From Pyrococcus furiosus DSM 3638 (GTDB lineage: Archaea > Methanobacteriota_B > Thermococci > Thermococcales > Thermococcaceae), in assembly GCF_000007305.1 (NCBI RefSeq), contig NC_003413.1, positions 1,111,318-1,175,317 on the forward strand: a stretch of 64,000 nucleotides of DNA, given 5' to 3'. Position 1 is the first letter of the stretch. Each line of letters begins with the position of its first letter. The translations under genes and the position numbers were made by a program. Under the pieces are notes generated by a model. That model was not told where the DNA came from. It did not search any database and saw nothing but the letters and a program-made list of their open reading frames with translations. Positions 1 to 12,116 of the stretch are shown one piece after another.

Positions 1-528
1 ACAATAATCTTAACATTCTCTCTCGCTGTAATTGCGGAAGGAATAGGGCTTAATAGGATAATTGGAGCATATTTAGCGGGTTTAACAATAAGCAGGCTGA
101 GAGAAAGAAAAGATCCATTAATTATTAGCAGAATAAAGCTGAATGAGTTGATAAATGAGTTGCAAGTTGTACTTACAGAATTCTTCATTCCATTGTTTTT
201 TATATATGTAGGATTAATGTTTGACCCAGACACTTCAGAGATAAATCTTCTGCTAATTGCTTTGCTTTATGCTTCGGCAATTCTTGGAAAGCTTATAGGC
301 TGTGGCCTTGGAGTTAAAGTGTTCAAAGGATCATGGAAAGATGCAGTCATTGTAGGTATAGGAATGGGAGGGAGGGGCAGTCTCGACTTGGCACTATTGA
401 AGTTTGGACTTGAGAGTGGAATGATTGGGGAGGATTTATTTGCAACAACAGTCATAGTTTCCATGTTAACTGCACTATCCACTCCAATATTCTTTAGGAA
501 GACCGTAAAAAAATTAAGCGAAGAATGA
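1..528 (+). CDS. Monovalent cation/H+ antiporter, CPA2 family (5' end outside window)
   Basis: The reading frame is open from the first base and ends at the TGA at 526-528, so this is the C-terminal part (about 175 residues) of a membrane protein. The visible part has several hydrophobic helices separated by short charged loops, including the glycine-rich stretch GIGMGGRGSLDLALL typical of the last helices of Kef/NapA-type Na+(K+)/H+ exchangers. Such proteins swap cations for protons across the cytoplasmic membrane. The next gene starts 20 bases later on the same strand, so read-through into the DNA repair operon is possible. The family is clear; the transported ion cannot be told from this fragment. 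Confidence 0.8.
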   Translation, partial: TIILTFSLAVIAEGIGLNRIIGAYLAGLTISRLRERKDPLIISRIKLNELINELQVVLTEFFIPLFFIYVGLMFDPDTSEINLLLIALLYASAILGKLIGCGLGVKVFKGSWKDAVIVGIGMGGRGSLDLALLKFGLESGMIGEDLFATTVIVSMLTALSTPIFFRKTVKKLSEE

Positions 529-548
529 TATAATTACCGGGGATAAGT

Positions 549-2204
549 ATGGAGGAATTCGTTGGAATTGTAAGGGGGGAAGCGAGCTTCACAAGTTATG
601 AGTTTTCAATAAATCCCTCCGCAAACGTTTCATTTGGAGAGTTTGTAGTCACTAAAAATAGAGATGGTGATCTAGTTCTAGGTACCGTAAGGCATGTAAA
701 AAATGTTAACTGGTTATTGTCATCTGTAAAAAGCAATTTTAACTCTCTTGCATTAGATATAGAGGAATATGGAGAAAGTTTAGGAGAGAACGAAGAGGTT
801 GTAGCAACTGTTAGAATTTTAGGAAAGATCGAGGGAAATGAGCTTGTTCCAAATAGAGTTCCAATAAGAAATGGGGAATACGTCTATAAGGCTTCAGATG
901 ATCTCCTTCAAATGATTTACGGGAATGATGGAATAGAGATTGGAACTTTACTCTTAAGGCCGAATGTTAGAATAAAACTTGATGTTAACGAACTCGTTTC
1001 CAGACATTTTGCAGTTTTAGCTGTTACAGGTGCTGGAAAGAGCAATGCAGTTGCCGTCATTATAAAGGGAATAGTGGAGGATGTCGGAGGGACTGTTGTA
1101 GTTTTAGACCCTCATGGGGACTATGTGAACCTAAGACTTCCCGAGACAGGAATAGATTTGGTAAATATCATTGATGGAAAGATTAGAATTGAGGATCTAG
1201 ATCCAGAAGAGCTTGCAGATTTAATTGGAATCTCTTCCTCAGCCCAAATTCAAAGACACTTCTTGTCTTTGGCTTGGGAAACTGTTAAACATAAAAATCA
1301 AAGCCTCGGAGGGGAGTCACTTCTTGAGGCCCTCTTGGACTTATTAAACGAATGGATAAGCAGGAAAACGATAAAGTATTGGAGTGAAAAAGAAGGAAGA
1401 ATGAAAAGTGAAGACTTAAAGAGCGAAAGAATTGAAACTATTAGAGGGATAATATTTAGGATTAGAAGGTTTCTAAGAAATTATGGAAACATCGTGACCA
1501 GTGAAAATCTTGTCGCAGCAATAAAACCTGGAATGGTCAATGTTATTGATTTGAGTCCCCTTGATGAAAACCAGATGAAGGTTGTTGTCGGAAAGTTCCT
1601 TGAAGCAGTCTTTGAGAAGAGAGTTGAATATGAAATGGCCAGAAAAAGGTTTGAAAAAGAAACAAGTAAGAAAAAAAGAGATGAGTACGAAGAAATCATG
1701 ACAGAAATAGAAAGCAAGTATCCTGCTTTAGCTTATCCAATTCTTGTAATAGTTGAAGAAGCCCACATCTTTGCTCCCCAAGGAGAGGAAAACGATGCGA
1801 TGAGGATTATGGGAAGGATTGCAAGAGAAGGAAGAAAGTTTGGCGTGGGTTTAGGTGTAGTTTCCCAGAGGCCAAGTAAGCTTAATGAGGACATACTAAG
1901 TCAGATGAACACAAAGATAATCCTTAGAATAGTCAATCCCAGGGATCAAGATTACGTTCTCAAGGCTAGTGAGCAACTAAGCAAAGATCTAATGGATGAT
2001 ATAGCAGGTTTAGGGAAGGGCGAGGCCGTTATTGTGGGACAAGCCATTAAGCTACCAGCACTTGTTAGGATTTATAACTTCAAAGAGTTAAGAGGAAAAG
2101 CTGGAACAGGTCAATATGGAGGAGAAGATATAGGGATCCTTGATAGATGGAATAAGATGAAGAGAAATATGGTGAATTCGCTAGACATTGATATTGACTT
2201 TTGA
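549..2204 (+). CDS. herA: HerA bipolar DNA helicase/translocase
   Basis: HerA is a hexameric FtsK-like ATPase that pumps double-stranded DNA and works with the NurA nuclease in end resection. The N-terminal ~145 residues form the HAS-barrel. Walker A is AVTGAGKSN (residues ~158-166), followed by LDPHGDY near 186-192. Walker B is LVIVEEAHIFAP near residue 400, and the SQRPSKLN sensor segment follows. The 551 aa length is normal. It starts at ATG 549 after a GGGGAT-type ribosome-binding site and heads the herA-mre11-rad50-nurA operon. Genes of the operon overlap or nearly touch, which fits the known physical coupling of these four proteins in Thermococcales. Confidence 0.97.
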   Translation: MEEFVGIVRGEASFTSYEFSINPSANVSFGEFVVTKNRDGDLVLGTVRHVKNVNWLLSSVKSNFNSLALDIEEYGESLGENEEVVATVRILGKIEGNELVPNRVPIRNGEYVYKASDDLLQMIYGNDGIEIGTLLLRPNVRIKLDVNELVSRHFAVLAVTGAGKSNAVAVIIKGIVEDVGGTVVVLDPHGDYVNLRLPETGIDLVNIIDGKIRIEDLDPEELADLIGISSSAQIQRHFLSLAWETVKHKNQSLGGESLLEALLDLLNEWISRKTIKYWSEKEGRMKSEDLKSERIETIRGIIFRIRRFLRNYGNIVTSENLVAAIKPGMVNVIDLSPLDENQMKVVVGKFLEAVFEKRVEYEMARKRFEKETSKKKRDEYEEIMTEIESKYPALAYPILVIVEEAHIFAPQGEENDAMRIMGRIAREGRKFGVGLGVVSQRPSKLNEDILSQMNTKIILRIVNPRDQDYVLKASEQLSKDLMDDIAGLGKGEAVIVGQAIKLPALVRIYNFKELRGKAGTGQYGGEDIGILDRWNKMKRNMVNSLDIDIDF

Positions 2205-6147
<3,943 letters not shown>

Positions 6148-6151
<4 letters not shown>

Positions 6152-7503
6152 GGCTTCTCTCCAAACAGAGCATAGAGAGAATAACAAAAATTCTCCTCGA
6201 TGAGCTCGAGAACGTTAGGGAGAATGAGCAAATTAGGAACATAATTAACTCCTGGAAACCTCTTCCCTCCCCAGAAAAATCTTCCATCTATGCAGTGGAT
6301 GGAAGTAGGAGCGTCTCAAGGTTAAGTGGAACTGTAATTTATTTTCTTTCAGCTTTGGCAGTTGGAAGCGGAAAGCAGTTAAGATTAAGCTATGCAAATG
6401 CCATAAAGTCCAACTATGGAACTTCAGATCAGATAGTGAGAATGCAGATGGAAACACTAGAAAACATGCTTGGATATTTAGCTTACAGAAAGCTCGAAGG
6501 AGAAAAAAGGGCAATCCTTATGGATGGAACTTTAACTGGTTCCTTGGTTCGTCCTCCCGTATATCCAGAAGACATTAGAAGTCTAAACGTGATGAGGGCG
6601 CTGATTGGAGAAAGTGACTTTGAAAATCTCCTAAACGAATTCTTAGAAAAATTAAGAGACCACTATAGAAAAGTTGAAGAACATCTAGAGAAAAACGGTA
6701 ATTATGACAGCCCAATATTAACGGACAACGTCGTTGAAAAGCTTAGGAAGAAATACATAGACACAAAGGTTATCGCCTATGGTAGTGGTAAGGTAAAAGT
6801 AAAGATTCCCAGGAAAGCTTTGGGGTACTCTCCAAGAGTTATTCCAATTGAGGTCCTTGAAAGCTCAAGGGGGAAGTCTGTGGATGAGTTACTCCAAGAA
6901 CTTGATGAGGAAAAAGTTGAGCTATACTTAGGCAAAGATGACATTTATGATGCCCTTCACATGACCCTCTCATATATTGAGTACCTATACTCAATTGATA
7001 AACTCCTAGAGGTCAAAAATTTGGCATACATAGCTAAGAGCTTTTACACAAAAACCCTTGCAAGAACCCTGGGAGTAGAGATTGTAGACACTGCCCTTCT
7101 AGATGCAGTTATAAGAACTCTCATTGGCCATGAAAAGGAGGGATATTTGGAGATTGAGCACGCAGTTGTTCCTCCAAAGTGGAGTTTCCCCGACTTCTTG
7201 CTTTCAAAGTTTAGAAACATAGAAAAGTTAATTGACAAGGGTATTCACTTAGCTTATGTAAGATTCGAGCAGGGTGACGTAATTTACATGCTCCAATCAA
7301 CAACAAACATTGAGAAAATCCTCCCATTGATCCTCCATCATAAGGCTGGAGGTTACTTAAGGCCTCTCCAGCTCGCTCACCATGGAGTAAAAATCTCTTA
7401 TAAAGAGGCTAGACACACCCTAGAGGCCTTGATAAATGCACTAAGAAATAGGGATCCAGCACTTAAGATTTTCGTTAAGTACGGAAGATCCCCTCTAGAA
7501 TAG
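6148..7503 (+). CDS. nurA: NurA 5'-3' nuclease
   Basis: NurA is an RNase H-fold nuclease that sits on HerA and degrades the 5' strand during resection. The NurA-family motif [10 protein letters not shown] lies near residues 49-58 and [10 protein letters not shown] near 124-133. A late acidic motif, [10 protein letters not shown], lies in the C-terminal region. Length is 451 aa, as expected. The start is a TTG codon whose last two bases are part of the rad50 stop (TTGA), with GGTGGTC just upstream as a plausible ribosome-binding site. No closer ATG preserves motif I with a sensible N-terminus. It is the last resection gene of the operon. Confidence 0.95.
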
Positions 7504-7521
7504 CTGTTGGAGAGGATGTAA

Positions 7522-7821
7522 ATGCCTAAATACTTCAAAAAAGGAGTAAAAAGAGAGCACCATTTTCTCAAAGGGTTAGAGAGACCTCTCGAAGAAATAG
7601 CAAGTATCCCAGGGGTTAAAAAGGTTATTCCCGGAAGAATTTACGCCAGCGACTCTCGAGGCTTCGAAATTAAGGTTACAAGAGAAACTAAGGCTGGATT
7701 AAAGCTCATAGCTAAAAGCGACGGCTCTGTGCAGGAGATTTTTCTGGTAGTCGATAGAGCTGACAGAGAAAGAGTCTGGAAAGAAATAGAGAAGTTAGCT
7801 ATGGAATGGGAAAAGCGTTAA
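7522..7821 (+). CDS. DUF2103 family protein
   Basis: This small (99 aa) basic protein lies 18 bases downstream of nurA and has its own GGAGAGGATG ribosome-binding site. It matches the archaeal DUF2103 family, sometimes described as predicted metal-binding, although few Cys or His are visible here (HH near residue 13). The sequence is compact alpha/beta with a lysine-rich N-terminus and the conserved-looking patch IPGVKKVIPGRIYASD. It is probably co-transcribed with the resection operon, but nothing in the sequence shows a repair role. Function unknown. Confidence 0.75.
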   Translation: MPKYFKKGVKREHHFLKGLERPLEEIASIPGVKKVIPGRIYASDSRGFEIKVTRETKAGLKLIAKSDGSVQEIFLVVDRADRERVWKEIEKLAMEWEKR

Positions 7822-7845
7822 AACATCCTTTAATTATTTTTGATT

Positions 7846-8115
7846 TTACTCCTCAAATTCGAGAACGAGCCAATGCCTTCCGATCAGGAGTGAAGCCTTG
7901 TTTTTTCCGTAAACAATTCTTTTAACATATGGCTTTAGTTCTTCCACGATTCTTTTATTCTTTCCTACAAACGTCACCTTTAGAGGGAGTTCACGGATCA
8001 TGAGAGCGTTGCCCTTTAAGATGTAGTATTCTCTCCAAGGTCCAACGAGGCGAAAGTTGTGCTTTGAGAGTATTTTTAGAACTTCTAAGGGGAAAATGTC
8101 AGTGAGCTTTAGCAT
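7846..8115 (-). CDS. Small uncharacterised protein, partner of a nucleotidyltransferase-like gene
   Basis: An 89 aa protein that I do not recognise. It is rich in hydrophobic/basic beta-like stretches (RLVGPWREYYIL, VKRIVYGKNKASLLIGRHWLVLEF) and lacks obvious catalytic motifs or membrane segments. Its ATG overlaps the 3' end of the upstream nucleotidyltransferase gene by seven bases, and the GGTGA just before it serves as ribosome-binding site. The two are therefore translationally coupled. The pairing resembles small two-gene modules in archaea (a nucleotidyltransferase with a short partner), but a toxin-antitoxin role is only a guess. Confidence 0.6.
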   Translation of the reverse strand: MLKLTDIFPLEVLKILSKHNFRLVGPWREYYILKGNALMIRELPLKVTFVGKNKRIVEELKPYVKRIVYGKNKASLLIGRHWLVLEFEE

Positions 8116-8633
8116 TTTTTCACCCCTATTCTCTTAGCGATTTTATTAAACTCCTTTTCAAGATTTGCCTCCTTAATCCTCTTACAAAGATAGTCAAAGT
8201 CAATTTTGCCTGCCAACTTGAAAACTTCCTTAATATCGGAGTAGTCTTTTCTCTCAAGGGACATAAGTTTTGTCACTATTAAGTCTTCAAGAGATGGGAG
8301 GTAAAGATTTTCAGCAATTTTAGTGGCTCTACTTTCAAATTCCTTGTCGAGCAAGAGCATTGGAGTATTTATGTCAATTTCAATTCCACTTTTAGTTTTT
8401 ACAAGAAGCCCCCAAGAGCGCCACTGAACTGTGAAACCTCTCTTTCTTAGTTCATTTGTGAGATTTTCTCTAAGGATACTTAAGTTTTCGATCGTTATCA
8501 TGAGGTCAATGTCCTTCGTAGTCCTCGCGATGGCTCCATGCATGAGAAGAGCTCTTGCCCCGATGAGGTATGCCTTGGCATTCATTGACCTAAGCACGTT
8601 GAGAACTTCTTTGAGCTCCTCTGGAATTTCCAT
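8109..8633 (-). CDS. Nucleotidyltransferase-fold protein (AbiEii-like)
   Basis: Residues ~20-50 read AYLIGARALLMHG followed by RTTKDIDLMI, the [GS]-x10-D-x-D signature of the polymerase-beta nucleotidyltransferase superfamily. A later DINTPM and the helical EDLIVTKLMSLERKDYSDIKEV segment resemble the nucleotidyl transferase AbiEii/DUF1814-type proteins. A longer frame reaches 8768, but the ATG at 8633 is chosen because GGTGA lies five bases upstream, giving 174 aa and removing an unnatural hydrophobic extension. It overlaps the next gene. The family includes antitoxins, abortive-infection proteins and RNA-modifying enzymes, so the role is open. Confidence 0.72.
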   Translation of the reverse strand: MEIPEELKEVLNVLRSMNAKAYLIGARALLMHGAIARTTKDIDLMITIENLSILRENLTNELRKRGFTVQWRSWGLLVKTKSGIEIDINTPMLLLDKEFESRATKIAENLYLPSLEDLIVTKLMSLERKDYSDIKEVFKLAGKIDFDYLCKRIKEANLEKEFNKIAKRIGVKKC

Positions 8634-8993
8634 TAGATTCACCATTTTCATTTTGTGGCTTTGGTATATAACGGTTAAGGACATCGAGGAGAGTGGGGAG
8701 TAGTATAGTCTTACAAGGAAAGTTAGCCATGACCTCTGGAGAATGTTGAAATTCTGAAAGATCGACAAGGGATTAGTTTTCTTATATGACGCTCGTAACT
8801 TTAGTCTTCATTTAGCAACATGAGCGTTTAACAATCGAGTATTGAAGACTTTCCTATCTCCTATTTTCCATGTATATAAAGCTGCTAAGAGAATGTTGTA
8901 ACTCTGTTTTTAAGCAACCTCCGAAAAGAAAGGGCTTAATCGGAGGGTAAAGCTTTTAAAGTCCACTCTCTTTTTATAACTACGGATTTAAGT
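8634..8993. other. Intergenic region with interleaved inverted repeats, upstream of tRNA-Gly
   Basis: No convincing gene was found on either strand. ACGCTC (8789-8794) pairs with GAGCGT (8822-8827), and AGTCTTCA (8803-8810) pairs with TGAAGACT (8843-8850). The order is stem1-stem2-stem1-stem2, the arrangement of an H-type pseudoknot. The last ~45 bases hold AT-rich promoter elements for the tRNA (TTTTTATAACT about 20 bases upstream of the mature 5' end). The minus-strand promoter of the nucleotidyltransferase pair should also lie here. Confidence 0.4.
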
Positions 8994-9071
8994 GCGGTGG
9001 TAGTCTAGCCTGGTCTAGGACGCCGGCCTCCCAAGCCGGCGACCCGGGTTCAAATCCCGGCCACCGCACCA
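8994..9071 (+). tRNA. tRNA-Gly (anticodon CCC), CCA encoded
   Basis: The acceptor stem GCGGTGG (8994-9000) pairs perfectly with CCACCGC (9061-9067), followed by discriminator A and an encoded CCA. The anticodon stem CCGGC/GCCGG (9023-9027 / 9035-9039) encloses a seven-base loop with CCC at 9030-9032. The T arm contains GGTTCAAATCC. All arms are GC-rich, as expected in a hyperthermophile. It reads GGG glycine codons. A TATA-like TTTTTATAACT precedes it. The m5U methyltransferase gene starts about 20 bases downstream. Confidence 0.98.
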
Positions 9072-9092
9072 ACATTTTTCTACGTGATGACC

Positions 9093-10328
9093 ATGAGAGG
9101 GATAATAAAAAGACTCAATGATGACGGTTTTGGCATTCTTTATAACAAAATCTTAGTACCCTTTTCAGCCCCAGGAGACGAGGTTGAGGTTCTAAAGACA
9201 GAGAAACAAAAAAGAGCAAAAATAGCAACTGAGTGGAGGTTACTTCGTTCTTCTCCCATAAGGGTGGGAGCAAGATGCAAGGTTTTCGGAAAATGTGGAG
9301 GGTGCATTCTTCAACATATTAATTACAACTCCCAACTAGAGTTTAAAAAAGAAAAGCTAAGAAAAATCCTGGGAAGAGAGGTTGAGATAATCCCTTCTCC
9401 TCGGATATTTGGTCATAGGAACAGGATAGATCTTGCAGTTACAGTTAATGCAATAGGATTTAGAGAAAAAGGAAAGTGGTGGAGTGTTGTAGATGTTGAA
9501 GAATGCCCCGTTTTTGGGAAAACTTCAAAAAAGGCAATAGAAAGACTCAGGGAATACATAGAAGAGGAAAAAGTTTCAACATGGAAAATTAGGGAAGATT
9601 CTGGGTTCCTAAGGTACATGGTTCTCAGAGAAGGTAAATTCACAGGAGAGATTATGGTGAACTTTGTTACAAAAGAGGGAGAACTACCAGATCCTACAAG
9701 TTATTTTGACTTTGCTGATTCAATTTATTGGAGCATTAATAGGAGCAAGAGTGATGTCTCCTACGGCGACATCGAGAAGTATTGGGGAAAGGAATTTATA
9801 ATGGAGGAATTAGACGGCGTAAAGTACCTAATACACCCAAACTCCTTTTTCCAAACGAATAGCTATCAGGCAGTTAACCTAGTTAAAACAGTTGAGAAAT
9901 TCGTGGAAGGTGAAAAAGTTGTTGATATGTATTCAGGAGTTGGAACTTTTGGAGTTTACCTTGCTAAAAAAGGAATGAAAGTTGTTGGATTTGATTCCAA
10001 CGCTTTTGCAATTGAAATGGCAAACAAAAATGCTGAAATAAACAACGTTGAGGCCGAGTTCTTTGTTGCAAGTGATAGAGAGGTAGACATCAAGGGCTTT
10101 GATACTGTGATAGTAGATCCTCCCAGGGCAGGGTTGCATCCAAAGCTCGTGAAGAGACTGAATGACCATGGCCCCGAAACTATCGTTTACGTTTCATGCA
10201 ATCCAAAGACGTTTAAGGTAAATATTGAACAATTAAATAATTACATAATTGAAGAATTAATTGCACTTGACATGTTCCCCCACACTCCCCACATAGAATT
10301 GGTAGGAAAGCTAAGGAGACTTGTCTAG
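9093..10328 (+). CDS. RumA-type m5U methyltransferase (probably tRNA U54)
   Basis: This is an SAM-dependent enzyme that adds a methyl group to C5 of uridine in RNA. The N-terminal barrel is followed by an iron-sulfur cysteine cluster (CKVFGKCGGC near residues 60-70, with a further Cys in VEECPVFG). The Rossmann domain shows MYSGVGTFGVYLA and VIVDPPRAGL, and the catalytic cysteine lies in YVSCNPKTF. Thermococcales carry two such bacterial-type paralogues, one for tRNA U54 and one for 23S rRNA. I favour the tRNA enzyme but cannot prove it from sequence. ATG 9093 is chosen because GTGAT lies four bases upstream; GTG 9084 and ATG 9087 overlap that site. Confidence 0.88.
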   Translation: MRGIIKRLNDDGFGILYNKILVPFSAPGDEVEVLKTEKQKRAKIATEWRLLRSSPIRVGARCKVFGKCGGCILQHINYNSQLEFKKEKLRKILGREVEIIPSPRIFGHRNRIDLAVTVNAIGFREKGKWWSVVDVEECPVFGKTSKKAIERLREYIEEEKVSTWKIREDSGFLRYMVLREGKFTGEIMVNFVTKEGELPDPTSYFDFADSIYWSINRSKSDVSYGDIEKYWGKEFIMEELDGVKYLIHPNSFFQTNSYQAVNLVKTVEKFVEGEKVVDMYSGVGTFGVYLAKKGMKVVGFDSNAFAIEMANKNAEINNVEAEFFVASDREVDIKGFDTVIVDPPRAGLHPKLVKRLNDHGPETIVYVSCNPKTFKVNIEQLNNYIIEELIALDMFPHTPHIELVGKLRRLV

Positions 10329-10703
10329 GACGTGCTTGTCTAGAACATAGCAGTAAAACTTTCCTTCTAGTACAACTTCTTCTCCTCTGTAAACTTTCAC
10401 ATCAACTATCTTCTTTCTCCCTTGATCCTCCACCACCTGAGCTTTTGCTAAAAGCACGTCTCCAACTTTCACCGGCTTTGTAAAGCGTACCTCTGCCTTT
10501 CCAAGAACTACAGTAGGCTCATTTACAGCAAGCATTGCGGCGTAATCAGCTAAACCAAATGTAAAGCCCCCGTGAACTAGCCCCTTCTCATCAACCTTCA
10601 TCTCGTCAATGGTTTTCAGTTCCACTTCAGCATACCCCTCTCTTATTACCCTGGGTTTTCCTACAAGTCTCTCAGATGTCAGATTGTGCGTTTTCTGCTC
10701 CAT
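10311..10703 (-). CDS. Hotdog-fold thioesterase-like protein
   Basis: A 130 aa single hotdog domain. The helix LVHGGFTFGLADYAAMLAV is typical of PaaI/FapR-type acyl-CoA thioesterases, where the HGG motif sits beside the active site. It is followed by KAEVRFTKPVKVGDVLLAKAQV on the central sheet. A GGTGG ribosome-binding site precedes ATG 10703. It converges on the methyltransferase gene, the two stop regions overlapping by 18 bases. The acyl substrate cannot be predicted, and some family members only bind acyl-CoA. Confidence 0.8.
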   Translation of the reverse strand: MEQKTHNLTSERLVGKPRVIREGYAEVELKTIDEMKVDEKGLVHGGFTFGLADYAAMLAVNEPTVVLGKAEVRFTKPVKVGDVLLAKAQVVEDQGRKKIVDVKVYRGEEVVLEGKFYCYVLDKHVLDKSP

Positions 10704-10756
10704 ACCACCACCGAAAAGAATAAGGTTTTTGAAATTTAAAAGCTAAGGGAGGAGTG

Positions 10757-11170
10757 ATGAAAGACTATAGGCCACTCCTCCAAGCAATAAAAGTTAAGGG
10801 AGATAATGTTTTTTCAAGTAAGAGTGAGTTAGTTGGTATTCTAGCCTTTAATTTGGGAATATTAACAGTTGGTGAGGCAAAAGAACTCATAGAGGAGGCC
10901 ATAAAGGAGGGAATCATTGAGGAAACTCCCGAAGGTCTCATAGTTCATGAGGATGCCATAACTGAAAAGGAAAGCAAAAGGGATATATTCGGGGAAATGG
11001 TGGAGTACTTAGCGAGAGAACTTGAGCTTAGCGAGATAGAAGTTCTTGAAGAGATAGAAAAAATGAAAGAGAGGTACGGAAATTTGGATAAAAAAATTCT
11101 TGCTTACTTATTCGGACTATCAAAAGGAGTTAACATGGAGAAATTCAAAGAATACTTGGAGGATGAATGA
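10757..11170 (+). CDS. DUF2240 family protein
   Basis: A 137 aa acidic helical protein matching the archaeal DUF2240 family. The N-terminal half resembles a winged-helix region (VFSSKSELVGILAFNLGILTV then EEAIKEGIIEETPEGL). The C-terminal half is a Glu/Lys-rich helical tail. GGAGG at 10748-10752 supports the start at ATG 10757 (GTG 10754 is the alternative). Its stop overlaps the ATG of the next gene, so it is co-translated with a methyltransferase and a DUF3216 protein. Function unknown. Confidence 0.7.
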   Translation: MKDYRPLLQAIKVKGDNVFSSKSELVGILAFNLGILTVGEAKELIEEAIKEGIIEETPEGLIVHEDAITEKESKRDIFGEMVEYLARELELSEIEVLEEIEKMKERYGNLDKKILAYLFGLSKGVNMEKFKEYLEDE

Positions 11171-11802
11171 TGCCCAAAATAGAACCTTTTGAAAAGTACA
11201 CTGAGAGATACGAGGAGTGGTTTGAAAGAAATAAATTTGCATACCTCAGTGAGCTTAATGCCCTGAAATCTCTTCTTCCTACCAGAGAATGTGTTGAAGT
11301 GGGAATAGGTAGTGGAAGGTTTGCGGCTCCCCTGGGAATTAAGATGGGGGTAGAACCTTCTAAAAAGATGGCTGAAATAGCTAGGAAAAGAGGGATAAGG
11401 GTTATAGAAGGTGTCGCAGAAAATCTTCCCTTTGAAGACAACTCGTTAGATTGTATCCTTATGGTGACAACAATATGCTTTGTGGACGATCCAGAGAAAG
11501 CTATAAAAGAAGCGTACAGAGTCCTCAAACCGGGAGGTTACATAGTAATTGGCTTTGTGGATAAGGAGAGTTTAATAGGAAGGGAGTATGAAAAGAGAAA
11601 GGACAAAAGTGTTTTCTACAGAGACGCAAGATTTTTCTCTGCAAGGGAAATTATGGAACTTTTAGAACGCAATGGATTCAAAATTGATGGAGTTGTCCAA
11701 ACTTTGTTCAAAAAATTAGATGAGATTCGCGATGTTGAACCAGTAGAAGAAGGGTATGGAAGGGGAAGCTTCGTCGTTATAAGAGCCAAGAAGGTGGTTT
11801 AG
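11167..11802 (+). CDS. Class I SAM-dependent methyltransferase (UbiE/Methyltransf_11 type)
   Basis: The 211 aa protein has motif I VEVGIGSGRFAAPLG near residue 40, the acidic motif II region MGVEPSKKM, motif III LPFEDNSLDCILMVTTICFVDDP and the post-III motif EAYRVLKPGGYIVIG. These are the marks of small-molecule methyltransferases of the UbiE/COQ5-like group. The start overlaps the preceding stop (ATGA), and the next gene follows immediately with no gap. The substrate is unknown. Confidence 0.85.
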   Translation: MMPKIEPFEKYTERYEEWFERNKFAYLSELNALKSLLPTRECVEVGIGSGRFAAPLGIKMGVEPSKKMAEIARKRGIRVIEGVAENLPFEDNSLDCILMVTTICFVDDPEKAIKEAYRVLKPGGYIVIGFVDKESLIGREYEKRKDKSVFYRDARFFSAREIMELLERNGFKIDGVVQTLFKKLDEIRDVEPVEEGYGRGSFVVIRAKKVV

Positions 11803-12096
11803 ATGGATCTAGTTGAAAAAGTAAAGGAGCTTTGCTTAGAATTGGAAGAAGAAAACTTAGCAAAAGCAATTGAGAGATTCATAACTCTAACCCATGGAAT
11901 CGAAAAGACAAGAGGGGAAGCATTTGCAAAAGCTAGCATTTATGGGTTTCTAGAAGGAATCCTCACAACACTCAAAATGAAGTACTCAAATGAGAAAATT
12001 GAAACTCTTCTAAATGAAGTTAAAACTGCAAGAGAAGAGACAGAAGCTCTTTTAAGAAAGCCAAGGCCCCCGCTCTTAGTTGACAATGATTTATAA
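11803..12096 (+). CDS. DUF3216 family protein
   Basis: A 97 aa almost entirely helical acidic protein matching the Thermococcales-restricted DUF3216 family. The pattern EEENLAKAIERFITLTHGIEK suggests a small helical bundle. It starts directly after the methyltransferase stop with AAGGTGG just upstream, making a three-gene unit with the DUF2240 and methyltransferase genes. No function is known or visible. Confidence 0.7.
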   Translation: MDLVEKVKELCLELEEENLAKAIERFITLTHGIEKTRGEAFAKASIYGFLEGILTTLKMKYSNEKIETLLNEVKTAREETEALLRKPRPPLLVDNDL

Positions 12097-12116
12097 ACCA
12101 AAAATATAAAGATGTA

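Noticed and set aside
8431-8703. 90-residue plus-strand frame over the nucleotidyltransferase gene
   Set aside because: Antisense shadow of a gene with clear motifs; no ribosome-binding site and Ser/Arg-rich composition.
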